IMG/VR virus record: IMGVR_UViG_3300025154_000092
Span: 1 to 63,401 of that record
Strand: one strand, 5' to 3'
Length of the DNA stretch: 63,401 nt
From: a virus
Numbering within the stretch: position 1 is the first letter of the stretch; every line of letters begins with the position of its first letter. Shown piece after piece: positions 58,001 to 63,401 of the stretch. A model generated the notes under the pieces. It ran no database searches and had not been told where the DNA came from. It was given only the letters and a program-made list of their open reading frames with translations. The translations under genes and the position numbers were made by a program.

Positions 58001-60070
58001 GGAACCGCAACGCACGACACAAACGGCAATGCCATGTTCACGACGACCAGGCGGGCCGGGTACAAGCCGCTCAAGGCGAGCGGTTTTCAGGTGTGGCGGT
58101 GGGCTGGAGAAGCAGAGGTGGAGCTATCTCTTCCCGATGAAGAGGCCCTTGCCATAAACACCTATGGCCGGAAGTTCTTTGCCACGCCGCCGGACCGGAT
58201 CCCTGAGACCTGGGCGGTTTACTCTTCGCAGACATCGAAGCGGGCCCTGAGGGTTTTCGACAACGAGGACGATGCTAAGGAGTTTGCCGATAATACCAAG
58301 CTGACCAGGATAGAGCACCGGAGGGCGGCCGACGTGAGCACGCTGTTCGAGAAGCAGCCGCTCTATGCGCCGGGGCCGATTGCGGACATGATCAATAAGA
58401 TGACTGCAACGGAAACCCTCTTCAATGCGGTGCCCGGGTTGAATTTTCTCCTGAGGCTCAACGCGGGGCTCAAATCGTGGATCCTCATGTCGTCGTTTTT
58501 CCACCATATGGCCGGCAGCCGGTCGTGGGTGTTTGCAATTCACCATGGCTGGAAAGGCGTGAACCCCGTAAAGGCGTACAAAGCGGGGCTGCAGAAGATA
58601 GAGGACCTTCATCCCCTGGTGGAGCTCGGCGTGAAGAACGGGCTCACGCTCGGGGATATTCAGGACTGGTCGGAGATGGAGCTGAGGGAGAAGAAGGGAT
58701 TCACCGAGCGGCTGGTGAACTACCTGGGGATGGAGAAAACCTCCAAGGTGATCGAATACGGTAAGTTCCGGCGGGAGAGCTGGGCGGACAGCCTTTTCAA
58801 GAAATACTTTGCGGGTCTGAAAGCCGAGGCCTTCGTGATCGAGTACACGCACGAGCTGCAGAAGGCGACGGAGAAGTTCACGGCCGGCAAGATAAAGGAA
58901 CCGCCGAATCCGGACCGGATTGCGGAGCGGGTGGCAAGGCTCATGAACGCGGATTTCGGCGGGCTGCATCTGCAGCGCATGGGCAGGAACCCAACATTGC
59001 AGAAGGTTGCAAGAATGCTGCTTCTGGCGCCGGACTGGACCGAGAGCAACTTCAGGACGGTGACCGGGATGATACCGGGGCTCAATCAGAAGATTGGGAC
59101 GCTCCTGACAGACGTTCCTCCGCCTCCTGGCATGGATCAGCTCTACCGCAAGTTCTGGGCCAGGGCTATGCTGAGAATTGGAGTGATGACGGTCATTGCA
59201 CAGTTGATGCTGAACGGGAGCGACGAGAGCGAGGAATGGCTGAAGGAGCAGGCCCTGAGCAACCAGTTCACCCGGTACCGGTGGACCGAGGTGGAGATCA
59301 CCAGGCTCTATGAGCTGCTGGGGATCGATACGGAAGAGAAGAGAAAGACGTTTTCGCTCGGCGGGCACTTCTTCGACCCGCTGAAACTGATCGACCCCTG
59401 GACCCTGGCAAAGCACAAGGGCTCGCCGCTTACCAGGGCGGCGGAATCGTTTTTCTCGGGTTCCGATTGGGCCGGACGGCCGTACACAGGAGCGGCGGAG
59501 TTCCTGGAAACCGGGAAAACCGTAAAGAAATCGTTCCATCAGCGAAAAGAAGGGGCGTACGACCGGCTGCCGGCCACGGTGGTCAACCAGGTGGTGGGCA
59601 TGCAGCCGATTCAGGTGGGGCAGGCTATCCGGTTTTTGCAGGGGGAAGAGGACGGCCTGAGCGCCCTGATGCACTCGATTGGGGCGGCAACGCATAACGC
59701 TTACCCGCCTTTTGTGGAGACCCCTATACTTTCTACTGGAAAAGCGGGTTCAGATGTGGTACAGAGCCGAATTCAGGAACTGAGGGATGCCGGTGCGCTG
59801 CACATGGGCCCCCCCAGCAGGACGGTTACCATGCGCGGAATAACCGAGCGGATGAGCCGGGAGCAGTACAGGCGGTACGTGGAGGAATCGAGCGCACTGG
59901 CGGAGGGGAAACTGGCGGCACTTATGGGTTCTGAAAAGTGGGAGCATCTGAGCCCGGAGAAACAGGCGCAGTACACCGAGAAGATAATCAGGAACGCACG
60001 AAGGAAGGCAAGAGGGAAGGCAAAGAGGACAATGGCTAGAGAAAAGAGAACAGCGGAAGCAGAAGAATAA
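46082..60070 (+). CDS. Giant polyvalent (DarB-like) protein: pyrophosphatase-like, N6-adenine MTase, SNF2 helicase, HExxH zincin
   Basis: 4,662 residues from ATG 46082, 22% of the genome. Residues about 40-210: membrane-active helices. About 483-600: inorganic-pyrophosphatase-like domain (NPKGSIRKGKSKAG... GKFDEHKAM... MKMDEFKTWL). Two GVASITG(K) linkers. About 1746: SAM motif EPAAGVGHF, with NVPFG at 1811. About 2460: Walker A GVGTGKT, DEAH at 2623 and QSNGRIVRQG at 2956. About 3546: HESYH zincin motif. C-terminus: helical with a hydrophobic segment near 4365. P1 DarB has MTase plus helicase and protects injected DNA from restriction; similar use is inferred. Linkers at 365-425 and 1450-1570 contain other genes in +1 frame. 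Confidence 0.88.
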   Translation: MFKSLEEFDRWVEEGRQEEISKRAAMSKPRGVLKEAASALGAGVVSTGESIAGAGEMIGIPGARGAREYLQEVGEAESLARPEDLQEGTIVEHPERLADWRWWVRSLGENIPNMAAMMLPGGLAWKGAKAAGWGYKAIKTAALSGAFSGAATVEAGAAYTQAKKEMDEFGYADDVIERVATAEGLIVGTANGILEMLPFDNLFLRSTGASGIIRRIVRQAVFEGSTEMAQETVSLAVEQWGHQPDVELKTAIGRVLESGIIGGVLGGGAGAVFQRTEDRGQRTEKEKDQPISTTGQETTRVGLAEIAAAEEERKEKARRVEKAKADAPAALAEILKEEEESRAEVVAAKAIAEIEGTKGTAGTEEAEGVDEGAQEGRVARVLGEEEPVDGEAAASGGPVPGGEPGEREVAAGGGGEGEKVETEKRGSGETEIKEKIDAAANEAATSPKNDLPEPTEEQKEKENYKMGHPDPKLLHGLDISIENPKGSIRKGKSKAGVEWQTKMQAHYGHINGTEGADSSKKLRQGVDVFIGETPESEMVFIVNQVSPDTGKFDEHKAMLNYPSEEDARKGYLGNYEKGWKGLGSIVPMKMDEFKTWLKEGDTTKEAKGTRGTKGTEGEKGRAAEAKTEPTAKEKAVSQGVASITGGKPTAAAPAEAKGKKEEPTPAETKKAGEYGVPIPQAWSRPTTGAEKKFANYKGFASSDEGGYLSVEAWGETQSDAENNARKEFERQWFNRDQWRKKESPELKASEASADDLLAEWDKQAAEMEEPKELRISQKELAVLRSRLKIAQERGAMVAGIEVDIRRYEESPKTSDLDYRATLNELNQRIAEQEKHEKEVKAKEQLPSWAAKKVGENRADIALYEDKDGNRVFLDKGFVTSAPRPLVSGGQVLKPYNPEQLYKAGRKEFLTKEELEKFKAEGKPVSAGVASITGKKQEAEAKAAEKKEFKEGDFVVPNSESGLGITYRGRITKTEQRSDGQYVKIFGALQFQRSENFKLQSEVEEEEKKGAKFKKGDRVVITGYGEAEPRHGEISDVRGWAFRPLFGAGGQSATEYDYDVKTDQGATWHGNDQRIVKETERPEKVVPDILRGNTYMEPDYVLRSIASNRRTAKENRASAGRAKKASRISGYRRQAAEADQAADDLQAAFDEWAKKYPEEAAKYRKTEGGGQRTATEKTVAGATETLRDYGIDATKTTTKNGKPVWEVSGNTKPYAEEMKKAGGRWYGPKKVWSFYGEEDPTARILEALPKKEGTQGTAETKGIPNRGVASITGKKPEVPAETEKPQTQEEMLAAVSDFFKGDRPVVSWTFKQSLEEFNRKTVESLSYVGKLVSREELANGWVKVTYEKVGEKPVTPQVPTAGEKARETVDHVKNAVDKFKAINKILGEKGSLGGPVEQGKYDLIRPLLKEAWDEIVAAGKSAKEFVQLALQNLSPKGRPYFEKFVREEISHAKPEPAGTEEAEAERHPDREAVGRAGVGGAPAVPPELPPGSDLGTVSERPAGAGEEAETGGAEGGVLPGAVPAGGETGAGPDRGEGAQPGGPKRGATKRAPSGRAGKPRARLEPQSAELAEANQNHRIEPDDELVPRGDEKRIQANIRAIKLVKQLISEERNPTKAEKKILAQYVGWGKFSERIFNKEFDRYVREYRGKTHTVWAPYGQSAEKEYTPEDFFGRYGEENERKIEAYKKWETKYGKELHPLLGGMLTEEEWKAAEASTLNAHYTSRQIISSMWDLAERLGFKKGTVLEPAAGVGHFFGLMPESVAAGSKLIGVELDTISGAILSKLYPQADIRVKGFEESNIPDNSVDLVITNVPFGRWGIFDARHPDYSNWSIHDYFLARSIDTARPGGLVIAITSHWTMDKVTGGEKREYFARKADLVGAIRLPNTAFQENAGTEVVTDILVFRKKDNSFRPEILPFRSIKSVPVPEGKDKSADVNEYFADHPEMVLGRHSLSGTMRRGGDDEYTLLPDPAKPLDQGMRDAISALPENIHGYVEKTAEQPIFFASEGAKDGVLYEKDGKLYMVEDGKYVQPTYHNSAGKLVHLSDAQIARARRYLELKAATKALINKMNQDEATDEEIKELQGNLNDVYDRFVKEFNYLNHQSNGFLRLIDGEFPITDALEQIEQVIEKDEKGQSRYRKVFHKIGMFFKRTIFPFKEPEAAESVEDGVNLSLIYRGNIDLHYIAKVTGKDQDGVRKEILESGAAYLNPVSGLLEASDEYLSGNVVRKLREAEAAVKENKDFEKNVKALKGVQPKFIDIEQAHFRLGTPWIPTESVEGFLEESLGVEAKVELVRTKEFTRFHVRITNDRYSTKNEKTWGVSWKQKSHEQEDEEKATGSVRTLLGTDLIEDALNLKIAEATDTIDVGDRKSIQRKNKNASIAAQDKQNEIQDAFRTWARGHKKWASEYAKLFNENENQYKVREFPVPTITHFPNASQDITLRDEQKRAVMRGLRESALFAYGVGTGKTYIIITTAMEMRRIGTARKPCIVVQNSTLGQYASSFRRLYPGATVLIPNEKQRSAKQRNRLMMQIAQNDWDAIIIPKSFANMIADDPAREQAYVQEQIDMMEEARWAAEQEEGKNSFKVKDLNAAIRAKEQHLKKLLARHKDNVLTFEQLGIDALIIDEAHDYKRSDFFTKMDKVRGIDRGSSQRSASIYLKIRHVQEKTGGKNVILATGTPISNTMAELWTMLRYVRPDILDEFNSGLFDDFAGNFGEVEIRTEETAVGTFKDIQRFSKYVNGRALLTMWRAATDVLLTKHAGLDLPAVKGGKPEMIKVARSKDLRVFMRDLRETYRAWENLSGKEKRLNRHVPIVLYGLAKKASVDLRLVNPIAYGDDPESKLNTVVKTVHDVWKKSTPESSTQLVFLDIYHDSERKFDAHEDIKQKLIKLGIPEEEIAVVEQVKGDARTEAMWQKVREGKIRVAIGHREKLGVGVDVPQKLIAVHHVDPPQRPMDYEQSNGRIVRQGNENPEVMIFNYGVEKTLDSVLFDRLAMKQFFIDQVLTGQIEGDTFDDPFTEEQMNFSAMQAALIGDPAINEKVEVDAKYKKLKIAKRTHEQRQSDARYNIRSLEEDKIPRREGEVATYRKEAEAVKAARADAKFWKEVTLPDGKAVSRKEALEWAQAQWEAFGKETKDRAAKITVKDWNVLLEAHKWREAIPEWTQAIKIGHGFVVNFESDVEFVTTDIERNKLKNKDTVRPIIDLRWKLSHDDFGVMTVSRQIVAPSSVQQAIGAALDAPAEHLAYLERNLQKDKESLAEYKEIAKETFDKEEELAATGKRQRELEDYLRTKVIEEEDEDLRDVEGSAQGILDNILRDADEETTGAAAAPEEEEEAAAAKERAAIDITLKKGERLYYFNKDGTFYPVAGRPVDVVPYGEFFVHKEGKSDVWEVREVRSGFKCGQGNSIEEAVNMAISQFERVGEEKGKQLIDEAVEESGESPAVKQEQYSVAGRERARARKQVTPAVTIDDVRKIFKGQPVVLTPEGEIKVFPREHRSVTIKSVEQITPNSVALNIAYGVEKVKGEIAGKYKDGEISLQRDVSDKWTLTHESYHFMEDAGIVSHADVGILRAKIRSLENKGKWTPVNPKDIGGGEDRAAWVTEQLKGIYDVKTLTGQILQKIRQFIDRVMAAFGIRTAGAVTRDIETGRVFEGRGQRTEDVGQQKDLFEVKVSPTAGQASAVFLGYQETGRGGKIALFNIEGGERDGSTVSADTLKELGIDVPEVSEEQEWYAIAKQPPGKIVAQEIEQNRSFVNKIFELRDVAKLRIQNQVSELQREVQKMAGKASRRKFTLGFAHNKELKRSMASDQLDRAMMVYRDLQTKPEKADEFKTWAEQKLKDKDTSAKDRLTIKGQLTLLDQALNLTQEQKDFAMAKLGELFEKAFELAKRTKIIQTHRDNYVRRLWNLPEGKEEQFTGSGSGYGFSVYTTAAKKRTLPTILDGWMAGYDLKVKGLTNSYEKYLTELATIIANKAFIQRGTATHDTNGNAMFTTTRRAGYKPLKASGFQVWRWAGEAEVELSLPDEEALAINTYGRKFFATPPDRIPETWAVYSSQTSKRALRVFDNEDDAKEFADNTKLTRIEHRRAADVSTLFEKQPLYAPGPIADMINKMTATETLFNAVPGLNFLLRLNAGLKSWILMSSFFHHMAGSRSWVFAIHHGWKGVNPVKAYKAGLQKIEDLHPLVELGVKNGLTLGDIQDWSEMELREKKGFTERLVNYLGMEKTSKVIEYGKFRRESWADSLFKKYFAGLKAEAFVIEYTHELQKATEKFTAGKIKEPPNPDRIAERVARLMNADFGGLHLQRMGRNPTLQKVARMLLLAPDWTESNFRTVTGMIPGLNQKIGTLLTDVPPPPGMDQLYRKFWARAMLRIGVMTVIAQLMLNGSDESEEWLKEQALSNQFTRYRWTEVEITRLYELLGIDTEEKRKTFSLGGHFFDPLKLIDPWTLAKHKGSPLTRAAESFFSGSDWAGRPYTGAAEFLETGKTVKKSFHQRKEGAYDRLPATVVNQVVGMQPIQVGQAIRFLQGEEDGLSALMHSIGAATHNAYPPFVETPILSTGKAGSDVVQSRIQELRDAGALHMGPPSRTVTMRGITERMSREQYRRYVEESSALAEGKLAALMGSEKWEHLSPEKQAQYTEKIIRNARRKARGKAKRTMAREKRTAEAEE
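47190..47342 (+). CDS. Nested +1-frame gene inside the giant gene (50 aa)
   Basis: ATG 47190 has GGAGGG 5 nt upstream. The product (KDGWHVYSEKKNPLTGKRR then HLGGPYPAESQANERLRQVE) is typical of a small phage family that ends in 'A..RLRQVE'. The giant frame across the same bases codes only acidic Gly/Ala/Glu filler. Dual-coding region, most likely an original stand-alone gene. Confidence 0.6.
   Translation: MKVHKKDGWHVYSEKKNPLTGKRRHLGGPYPAESQANERLRQVEAAKGKK
50430..50789 (+). CDS. Nested +1-frame gene inside the giant gene (119 aa)
   Basis: ATG 50430 follows AGAGGAGATAAGCC. The product is balanced and helical (MQSLSLQELKKQKPSDIQIE, EWEAHLQYLLNYHPAATWEL, YRVLYRLEGKLEPDQIEE), whereas the giant frame here reads Ala/Gly/Pro/Arg-rich filler. 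It sits in the linker before the methyltransferase domain. Unknown function. Confidence 0.6.
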   Translation: MQSLSLQELKKQKPSDIQIERPWEEPEWEAHLQYLLNYHPAATWELFQNDRPELEKRLKQAVQKGVYYRVLYRLEGKLEPDQIEEKVLNLVAPSEEQPKEPLPEEQENLVLAWSRNLQS

Positions 60071-60185
60071 GCCAAGGCAAAGTCCAAGGTGATTTGAAAT
60101 TTCAGATTTGAGATTTGAGATCACCTAAGAGGCGTAGCACGGGCGCATTTTCCTGGGAAATAACCGGGGGGATGCGCCTTTTTCG
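60067..60185 (+). terminator. Intergenic block B with terminator-like hairpin
   Basis: ATAAGCCAAGGCAAAGTCCA at 60067-60086 matches 30356-30375. GGTGAT...ATCACC pairs at 60088-60125, and GGCGCAT (60142-60148) pairs with ATGCGCC (60172-60178) before a T-run. Same design as the 30356-30495 block. Confidence 0.7.
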
Positions 60186-60203
60186 TTTTTTTGGGGGAAC
60201 GAA

Positions 60204-61856
60204 ATGATCATCGGTTTGATTGGGGCGATTTGTGCGGCGGGGTTCAATGTGCTCATAGGGTATTGGGTGCTGGAGCCGTACACGACGCCCAGGATGCTTT
60301 TTATATCCATTGCGGGGTTCGGTTTGCTGGCGGCATGGCTGATCTCGGGGCCCGTGCTCCATATCTCCGTGCCCGCGGCGCAGGCGGCGCTTGTGTTGCT
60401 GGGTGTATGGGTGTTCTGCTCATTCATGGCCATTCGGAGGGACATTGCTCTCAGACATTTTGTGACTTTTGGCTTTTGCGTTTTCTTCGGGCTTTTCCTT
60501 GTGCCGGCCGCGGATCCTGTTGCCGTAATCGAGATGCTTGTGGGCGTGGCGACGGTAAGCGCGGTGATCGGGTTGCTGGCGAACCTGGGGAATGTGCAGG
60601 TCTTCCCGAAGATCCGGCCGCGAAAGCACCGCGAGGTTTCCGGCATGGTGGGGAATGCCAATGCGCATGGGGCGTACCTGGCAATTCATGCCTTTCTCGC
60701 CGGCTACCTGGCCCTGTACCAGCATCCGCTTTGGGCTGCTTCGCTCGTTATTATCCTGATCGCCATATGGCGTGCGCGTGGTCTTGGTCCCGTTGTCGGG
60801 CTGCTGGCCGGCGGGCTGTTTATGACATTGGCGCTGGATCGATCCATCCTGATCCGGGTTGCTCTGTTCAACGGCATTTTCTTTTTCGCCTGGTGGTTGG
60901 TTGAACACATGAGGAGCAACCCCAGGGTGAGCATCCGGGAGCGGCGGCACTATTGGCGGGTGGCGTGGGAGATGTTTGCCGAATCGCCGCTCTGGGGCAC
61001 AGGCTTTGCCAGCTTCCCGATCCGCGTGCCGTTTATTCAGCGTGCGCTGAACGATTCGACCAGGGGCGAATTCCTGAAAAAGGAGAACTACGCGGCGTCC
61101 TGGCCGGAGCTTGCGCATAACGATTTTCTGCAGGCGCTTACGGACAACGGCACTATGGGCATGGCTGCGTTGATTGTGATGGGCGTGCTCTGTGGTGATG
61201 CCGTTATCTCGGGTATTCGGGATCCTCTCGTGGTGTTTGCAGGCGCTGCCCTGGTGTCGTTTCTTGCCTCGGGGCTTACCTGGCATTTGTTCTATGTGCT
61301 GCCTGCCAATATGACCGTGTGGTGTTTGGTGGGCATGCTGCTGAAGACATCGGCGCCCTGGAGCGTGGATGTGGGGCCTTACTGGAGTTTTCTGGCGCTC
61401 GTGCCTCTGGGGAGCATCATCTGGATGTATGTGGTACGGCATGCGGCCTTTCTGGTGCACATGCTGCGGTATTTTAAGGGCGGCGATGTGGATTACCTGA
61501 AGAGGGCGCTTCGCCTCGAGCCCCACAGCACCTTTGCAAACCAGCATGCCGTGCTTTACTGCTGGCGTCACGGCCAATATGAGACGGCCTACACGCATGC
61601 CATTACGGCCCTGCAGCACTACGACGGGAATCAGCAGATTTGGCGGCTATGGACAAGTTTGGGGAATATATGCCGGCAGCACGGATCGCTTACGCTTGCG
61701 AACGCGGCCTTCAACGAAGCGCTGAAGTTTTTGCCCTGGTTCGACCTGGCGCTGATAGGCCGCGAGCAGCTCAAGGAAACCGTTGTGCGCATAAGAGCTG
61801 TAACAAAGGACTTGGCCGGGAATGAAGGAGAAGAAGAACAAGGAGGAAGAAAATGA
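60204..61856 (+). CDS. O-antigen ligase/polymerase-like membrane protein with TPR-like tail
   Basis: A 550-residue polytopic protein with about ten hydrophobic segments. The large periplasmic loop contains WGTGFASFPIRV and 'ELAHNDFLQALTDNGTMGM', the HNDxLQ...GxxG signature of the Wzy/WaaL family. After the last membrane helix, about 110 residues look TPR-like (RALRLEPHSTFANQHAVLY, ALQHYDGNQQIWRLWTSLG). It would change or ligate surface polysaccharide, a classic serotype-converting cargo. Followed by ATGA overlap. Confidence 0.82.
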   Translation: MIIGLIGAICAAGFNVLIGYWVLEPYTTPRMLFISIAGFGLLAAWLISGPVLHISVPAAQAALVLLGVWVFCSFMAIRRDIALRHFVTFGFCVFFGLFLVPAADPVAVIEMLVGVATVSAVIGLLANLGNVQVFPKIRPRKHREVSGMVGNANAHGAYLAIHAFLAGYLALYQHPLWAASLVIILIAIWRARGLGPVVGLLAGGLFMTLALDRSILIRVALFNGIFFFAWWLVEHMRSNPRVSIRERRHYWRVAWEMFAESPLWGTGFASFPIRVPFIQRALNDSTRGEFLKKENYAASWPELAHNDFLQALTDNGTMGMAALIVMGVLCGDAVISGIRDPLVVFAGAALVSFLASGLTWHLFYVLPANMTVWCLVGMLLKTSAPWSVDVGPYWSFLALVPLGSIIWMYVVRHAAFLVHMLRYFKGGDVDYLKRALRLEPHSTFANQHAVLYCWRHGQYETAYTHAITALQHYDGNQQIWRLWTSLGNICRQHGSLTLANAAFNEALKFLPWFDLALIGREQLKETVVRIRAVTKDLAGNEGEEEQGGRK

Positions 61857-62212
61857 GAAAAGTGATGTTTTTTGTGCTGTTTGCGCTTTTTTGCTGGTGT
61901 GCGGTCGCGGTCGCCGATGACACGGAATACGAGCCGCTTGGGAAAAGCGTGGTGGCGAAGAGCGACGGGAGCGTCTCTTCTTTCACTCTCCCCACGGGAC
62001 GGGTGTACACGGCATTCATTACTCTCGAGGCCGGCGGGATACGGTTCTATTACGACGGCAGCACACCGGATCAGACAACGGGACATTATGCCCCGCCGGG
62101 GGCAAGTGTGGAGTGCCGGTCGACCGATGAGGTGAGAAACTTCAAGTGGACCATGGATTCGGCCTCGTCGGGGGTAACTGCGACGGTAACGTTTTTCGGC
62201 AAACGACAGTAA
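61853..62212 (+). CDS. Exported small beta protein (119 aa)
   Basis: Signal peptide (MRKVMFFVLFALFCWCAVAVA). Mature part has the 'FTLPTGRVYTAFITLEAGGI' and YYDGSTPDQTTGH layout of small beta-sandwich proteins linked to phage tails or fibres. Overlaps the O-antigen ligase-like gene by 4 nt and precedes the fibre gene by 11 nt, so all three are probably one operon. Confidence 0.65.
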   Translation: MRKVMFFVLFALFCWCAVAVADDTEYEPLGKSVVAKSDGSVSSFTLPTGRVYTAFITLEAGGIRFYYDGSTPDQTTGHYAPPGASVECRSTDEVRNFKWTMDSASSGVTATVTFFGKRQ

Positions 62213-62223
62213 GGGGGGGCAGC

Positions 62224-63267
62224 ATGAAGCGGATAATTTTTGCATGCTTTGTCATCCTGGCGCTCGGTGTCAGTGGGTACGTCGAGAGCCGATCATCGAG
62301 AATCAGCGTCCCAGCGACGTGGGAGGACAATGGCGACGGCTCTATATCGCCGATTGGCGGGAAGTCCGTAGCCATGCCCACTACGAATTTCGGCCCCTAC
62401 ACCGTTGCCACCCTCCCAGCGGCGTCGGAAGTTACAAACCATTATACGACCGTCACAGATGGCGCATCCTCCAGCGATTGTGCCGTTGGTGGCGGAACCG
62501 ATCAGGTTCTGTGCCGGTCAACAGGCGCGGCATGGGAGGCGGTAGGCAGCAGCCTTACACCAATTATTAAAACCCTCTCCGGCACCGAGTCGATGACCGC
62601 TATTAACGTCAGGGCGTTTTACGATCCGGGTGGAGCATCCAGGATAGTGCAATTACCTCCAGAGGCAGAGGGCGTTGTTGAAATAATCAACACGGCGGAT
62701 GCCTCCGAATCTCTCACCGTCAAGGATGACACCGGCACTACCACCTATGCAATCCTTGGACGATACGGCGGGGCGCAGTTTGTCTGCAACGGCACCACAT
62801 GGGCGGCAAATATCCCCAATTATTTTGCGGGAGATATCAATGTCCAGGGGTATATCCAGTTGCAGGGTGGAGCTGCGTACCTGACGCACATCAGCAATAA
62901 TGTAGTTATAAGTGGAGGGCAGCAGTACGATTTTCGGCCTAGCACTGGGATATTTTTGCTTGGCACACTAAACAAGCAACTCTCGCACCGCATCATCAAT
63001 GAAGCCGTGGCAGACGAAGCCGAAAAAACAATTGCAACTGGGGTTGCCGGATGGGGCTTTGCCCAGATTGGGGATGGGCAGGAGTATGCGCATTTCTCGT
63101 TTACCGCTGCTGGAGTCGTAACCCTTATCAACAACTCTGCAAATACAGTCGGGACGGATACAGATGCAAAGTTTTGCATCTATGACGCAGGAGCCGGAAT
63201 TGCCATCAAAAACAGGTTGGGGTCGGAACTGAAAATTATGGCCTCAGTTTTCTACGGCACCCCATGA
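62224..63267 (+). CDS. Tail-fibre-like protein, N-terminal half, ending at an in-frame UGA
   Basis: 347 residues to the UGA. Signal-like hydrophobic N-terminus (MKRIIFACFVILALGVSGY), then Gly/Thr/Ser-rich beta repeats (TTTYAILGRYGGAQFVCNG, NVQGYIQLQGGAAYLT), a trimeric-fibre style, then a globular beta domain (GWGFAQIGDGQEYAHFSF). Frame continues after the UGA into the SGNH hydrolase (wraps to base 584), giving a 543-residue product if read through. Without it, the hydrolase has no start codon. Confidence 0.75.
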   Translation: MKRIIFACFVILALGVSGYVESRSSRISVPATWEDNGDGSISPIGGKSVAMPTTNFGPYTVATLPAASEVTNHYTTVTDGASSSDCAVGGGTDQVLCRSTGAAWEAVGSSLTPIIKTLSGTESMTAINVRAFYDPGGASRIVQLPPEAEGVVEIINTADASESLTVKDDTGTTTYAILGRYGGAQFVCNGTTWAANIPNYFAGDINVQGYIQLQGGAAYLTHISNNVVISGGQQYDFRPSTGIFLLGTLNKQLSHRIINEAVADEAEKTIATGVAGWGFAQIGDGQEYAHFSFTAAGVVTLINNSANTVGTDTDAKFCIYDAGAGIAIKNRLGSELKIMASVFYGTP

Positions 63268-63298
63268 GCCGGGATAAATTCCGGTGGGGTCTCCACCG
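63265..63298 (+). promoter_or_regulatory. In-frame UGA with GGUCU-loop SECIS-like hairpin
   Basis: UGA 63265-63267, 14 nt, then CGGUGG (63282-63287) / CCACCG (63293-63298) around the pentaloop GGUCU (63288-63292). The loop starts 21 nt after the UGA, as at 16400. GGUCU is the apical loop of the E. coli fdhF SECIS (from memory). The hairpin is also present at 11-27 in the left repeat. Confidence 0.65.
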
Positions 63299-63401
63299 AT
63301 ATAGCGGGAGTTGCGGTAGGAGATTCGCTGACGGCCAACGGGACGTATGTAACCAACGTGTCCGATAGGTGCTGCGGCCCGACGATCACGAATTTCGGGA
63401 T
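63276..63401. repeat. Right copy of the 126-bp end repeat
   Basis: Identical to 5-130. See the left copy. It lies inside the fibre/SGNH reading frame. Confidence 0.9.

Noticed and set aside
16170-63401. Global reassignment of UGA to an amino acid in this phage
   Set aside because: Many genes end in TGA with ATGA, GTGA or TGATG start overlaps (10139, 12251, 12625, 13972, 24776, 61853), so UGA is an ordinary stop elsewhere.

Overview
The window is an almost complete genome of a temperate, short-tailed (podovirus-like) bacteriophage. The last 126 bases repeat bases 5-130, so the molecule reads as a circle of about 63,271 bp, or as an assembly with that overlap. No tape-measure, tail-tube or sheath gene is visible. 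Head, portal, adaptor and nozzle genes are followed by internal-virion genes and one 4,662-residue polyvalent protein. The host is not named by the sequence. Base composition, palindromic and purine-rich intergenic repeats of chromosomal style, and an attP built from the 3' half of a tRNA-Ala(GGC) gene suggest a Desulfobacterota-like or other Gram-negative anaerobe (low certainty).

Layout. 60.2-63.4 kb continuing through 0-0.6 kb: an O-antigen-ligase-like membrane protein, two exported or tail-associated proteins and an SGNH (GDSL) hydrolase. 0.8-2.4 kb: lysis cassette (small membrane proteins, M15/VanY endolysin). 2.4-2.63 kb: attP with four integrase arm sites. 2.6-4.2 kb (minus): integrase and a short repressor. 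4.2-15.4 kb (plus): early region of many small genes, including a C5 DNA methyltransferase, a DHH phosphoesterase, an ASCH-like protein and several HTH and zinc-ribbon proteins. 15.4-18.05 kb: AEP primase and SF3 helicase. 18.05-18.8 kb: iteron-type putative origin and a loxP-like palindrome, then a minimal tyrosine recombinase. 19.7-25.0 kb: accessory genes, including a DUF5131 protein, an M48 lipoprotein protease, a secreted small protein and an AntA antirepressor behind a C4-type RNA leader. 25.4-46 kb: packaging and virion genes. 46-60 kb: the polyvalent gene (pyrophosphatase-like, DNA methyltransferase, SNF2 helicase and HExxH domains), DarB-like.

The most striking observation is that two genes run through an in-frame UGA. 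In the primase-helicase (UGA at 16377-16379) it falls where related proteins, as I recall them, carry a zinc-finger cysteine. In the tail-fibre/SGNH hydrolase gene (UGA at 63265-63267) it joins two otherwise orphaned halves. Each UGA is followed, after exactly 14 nt, by a perfect 6-bp hairpin whose loop starts 21 nt downstream. The second loop is GGUCU, the apical loop of the classical bacterial SECIS. UGA is an ordinary stop elsewhere in this phage. This is what selenocysteine insertion would look like, with the machinery supplied by the host since no sel genes are present. It would make the phage's replication protein and its glycan-active receptor enzyme selenium dependent. Nonsense mutations or assembly error remain possible.

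Regulation: the repressor lacks a visible self-cleavage domain while the phage carries a C4-RNA/antirepressor module, so induction probably runs through the antirepressor. Several cargo genes (Tat-signal protein, lipoprotein protease, secreted protein, O-antigen ligase) look like lysogenic-conversion genes.
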